Assembly (NCBI GenBank): GCA_023391815.1
Contig: JAEWAF010000080.1
Coordinates: 113,736-177,735, forward strand
Direction of reading: 5' to 3'
Length of the DNA: 64,000 nucleotides
Source: Pseudomonadota bacterium
Lineage (GTDB): Bacteria; Pseudomonadota; Gammaproteobacteria; Steroidobacterales; Steroidobacteraceae
A program made the translations under genes and the position numbers. The notes under the pieces are model-generated. The model saw only the letters and a program-made list of their open reading frames with translations, was not told the origin of the DNA and searched no databases. Positions 63,960 through 64,000 of this stretch are shown here, piece by piece (the first letter of the stretch is position 1; each line of letters opens with the position of its first letter).

Positions 63960-64000
63960 GGGCCCGCATGGGTATTCGGGTTGTGGGTAAAAGGGGTTGG

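Noticed and set aside
63772..63969. Minus-strand ORF over precursor 2
   Set aside because: It is antisense to a leader that aligns closely with precursor 1 and consists of low-complexity Phe/Ser/Pro sequence.

Overview
The window is GC-rich, densely coded Gammaproteobacterial chromosome. The rnfABCDGE-nth operon, DUF1841, a fused McjB-type lasso protein and FecI/FecR/TonB receptor cassettes all fit. The overall gene set (Tat-exported hydrolases and SDRs, TonB receptors, RAYT proteins) suggests a Steroidobacter/Nevskiales-like lineage; that placement is inference. No rRNA, tRNA or CRISPR array was recognised.

Layout. 1-79 is the 3' end of metG. 104-5816 is a tightly overlapping rnfABCDGE-nth operon, followed by a Tat-type SDR whose start region is tandemly duplicated. 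6956-14284 carries a large lipoprotein, DUF1841, class I fumarase, a MAPEG protein and glycogen phosphorylase. 14442-19212 holds an XRE regulator facing an OmpA-like protein across a perfect palindrome, an AMP-dependent acyl-CoA ligase and a two-TM hypothetical. 19213-19832 is non-coding and repeat-rich, with a 29-bp perfect inverted repeat.

19833-28228 is a guanidine assimilation locus. A guanidine/urea carboxylase and two DUF1989 proteins run leftward, and a substrate-binding protein, permease and ATPase run rightward. The divergent region contains two back-to-back sigma-54-type promoters, two NtrC-like half-palindromes between them and, on the transporter side only, a guanidine-I (ykkC) riboswitch with an apparent terminator expression platform. 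Nitrogen status and guanidine sensing therefore appear to converge here.

28366-33600 contains CheY, a CheZ-like phosphatase, two small hypotheticals, a histidine phosphatase and an unusual soluble protein with two Cache-like repeats and a CheW domain. 33584-42449 holds a secreted hypothetical, a Tat-exported GH3 beta-glucosidase, a two-subunit molybdenum hydroxylase, a zinc alcohol dehydrogenase, a VanZ-like protein and a Nudix hydrolase. 42572-44598 holds a RAYT-like protein with a broken HUH motif and a truncated, catalytically defective ABC exporter relic.

44878-56785 is a lasso-peptide locus: precursor, fused B protein and C cyclase, then on the opposite strand a TonB-dependent receptor, three FecR anti-sigma proteins, two paralogous ECF sigma factors and a GntR regulator. 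57402-63315 holds a quinone oxidoreductase, a YIP1-family protein and a TM0106-type nuclease-helicase. At the right edge (63774-63920) there is a second precursor with the same leader signature. Both precursors place the conserved Thr and the ring Asp at spacings that do not fit the usual lasso rule, which is the most interesting signal in the window.
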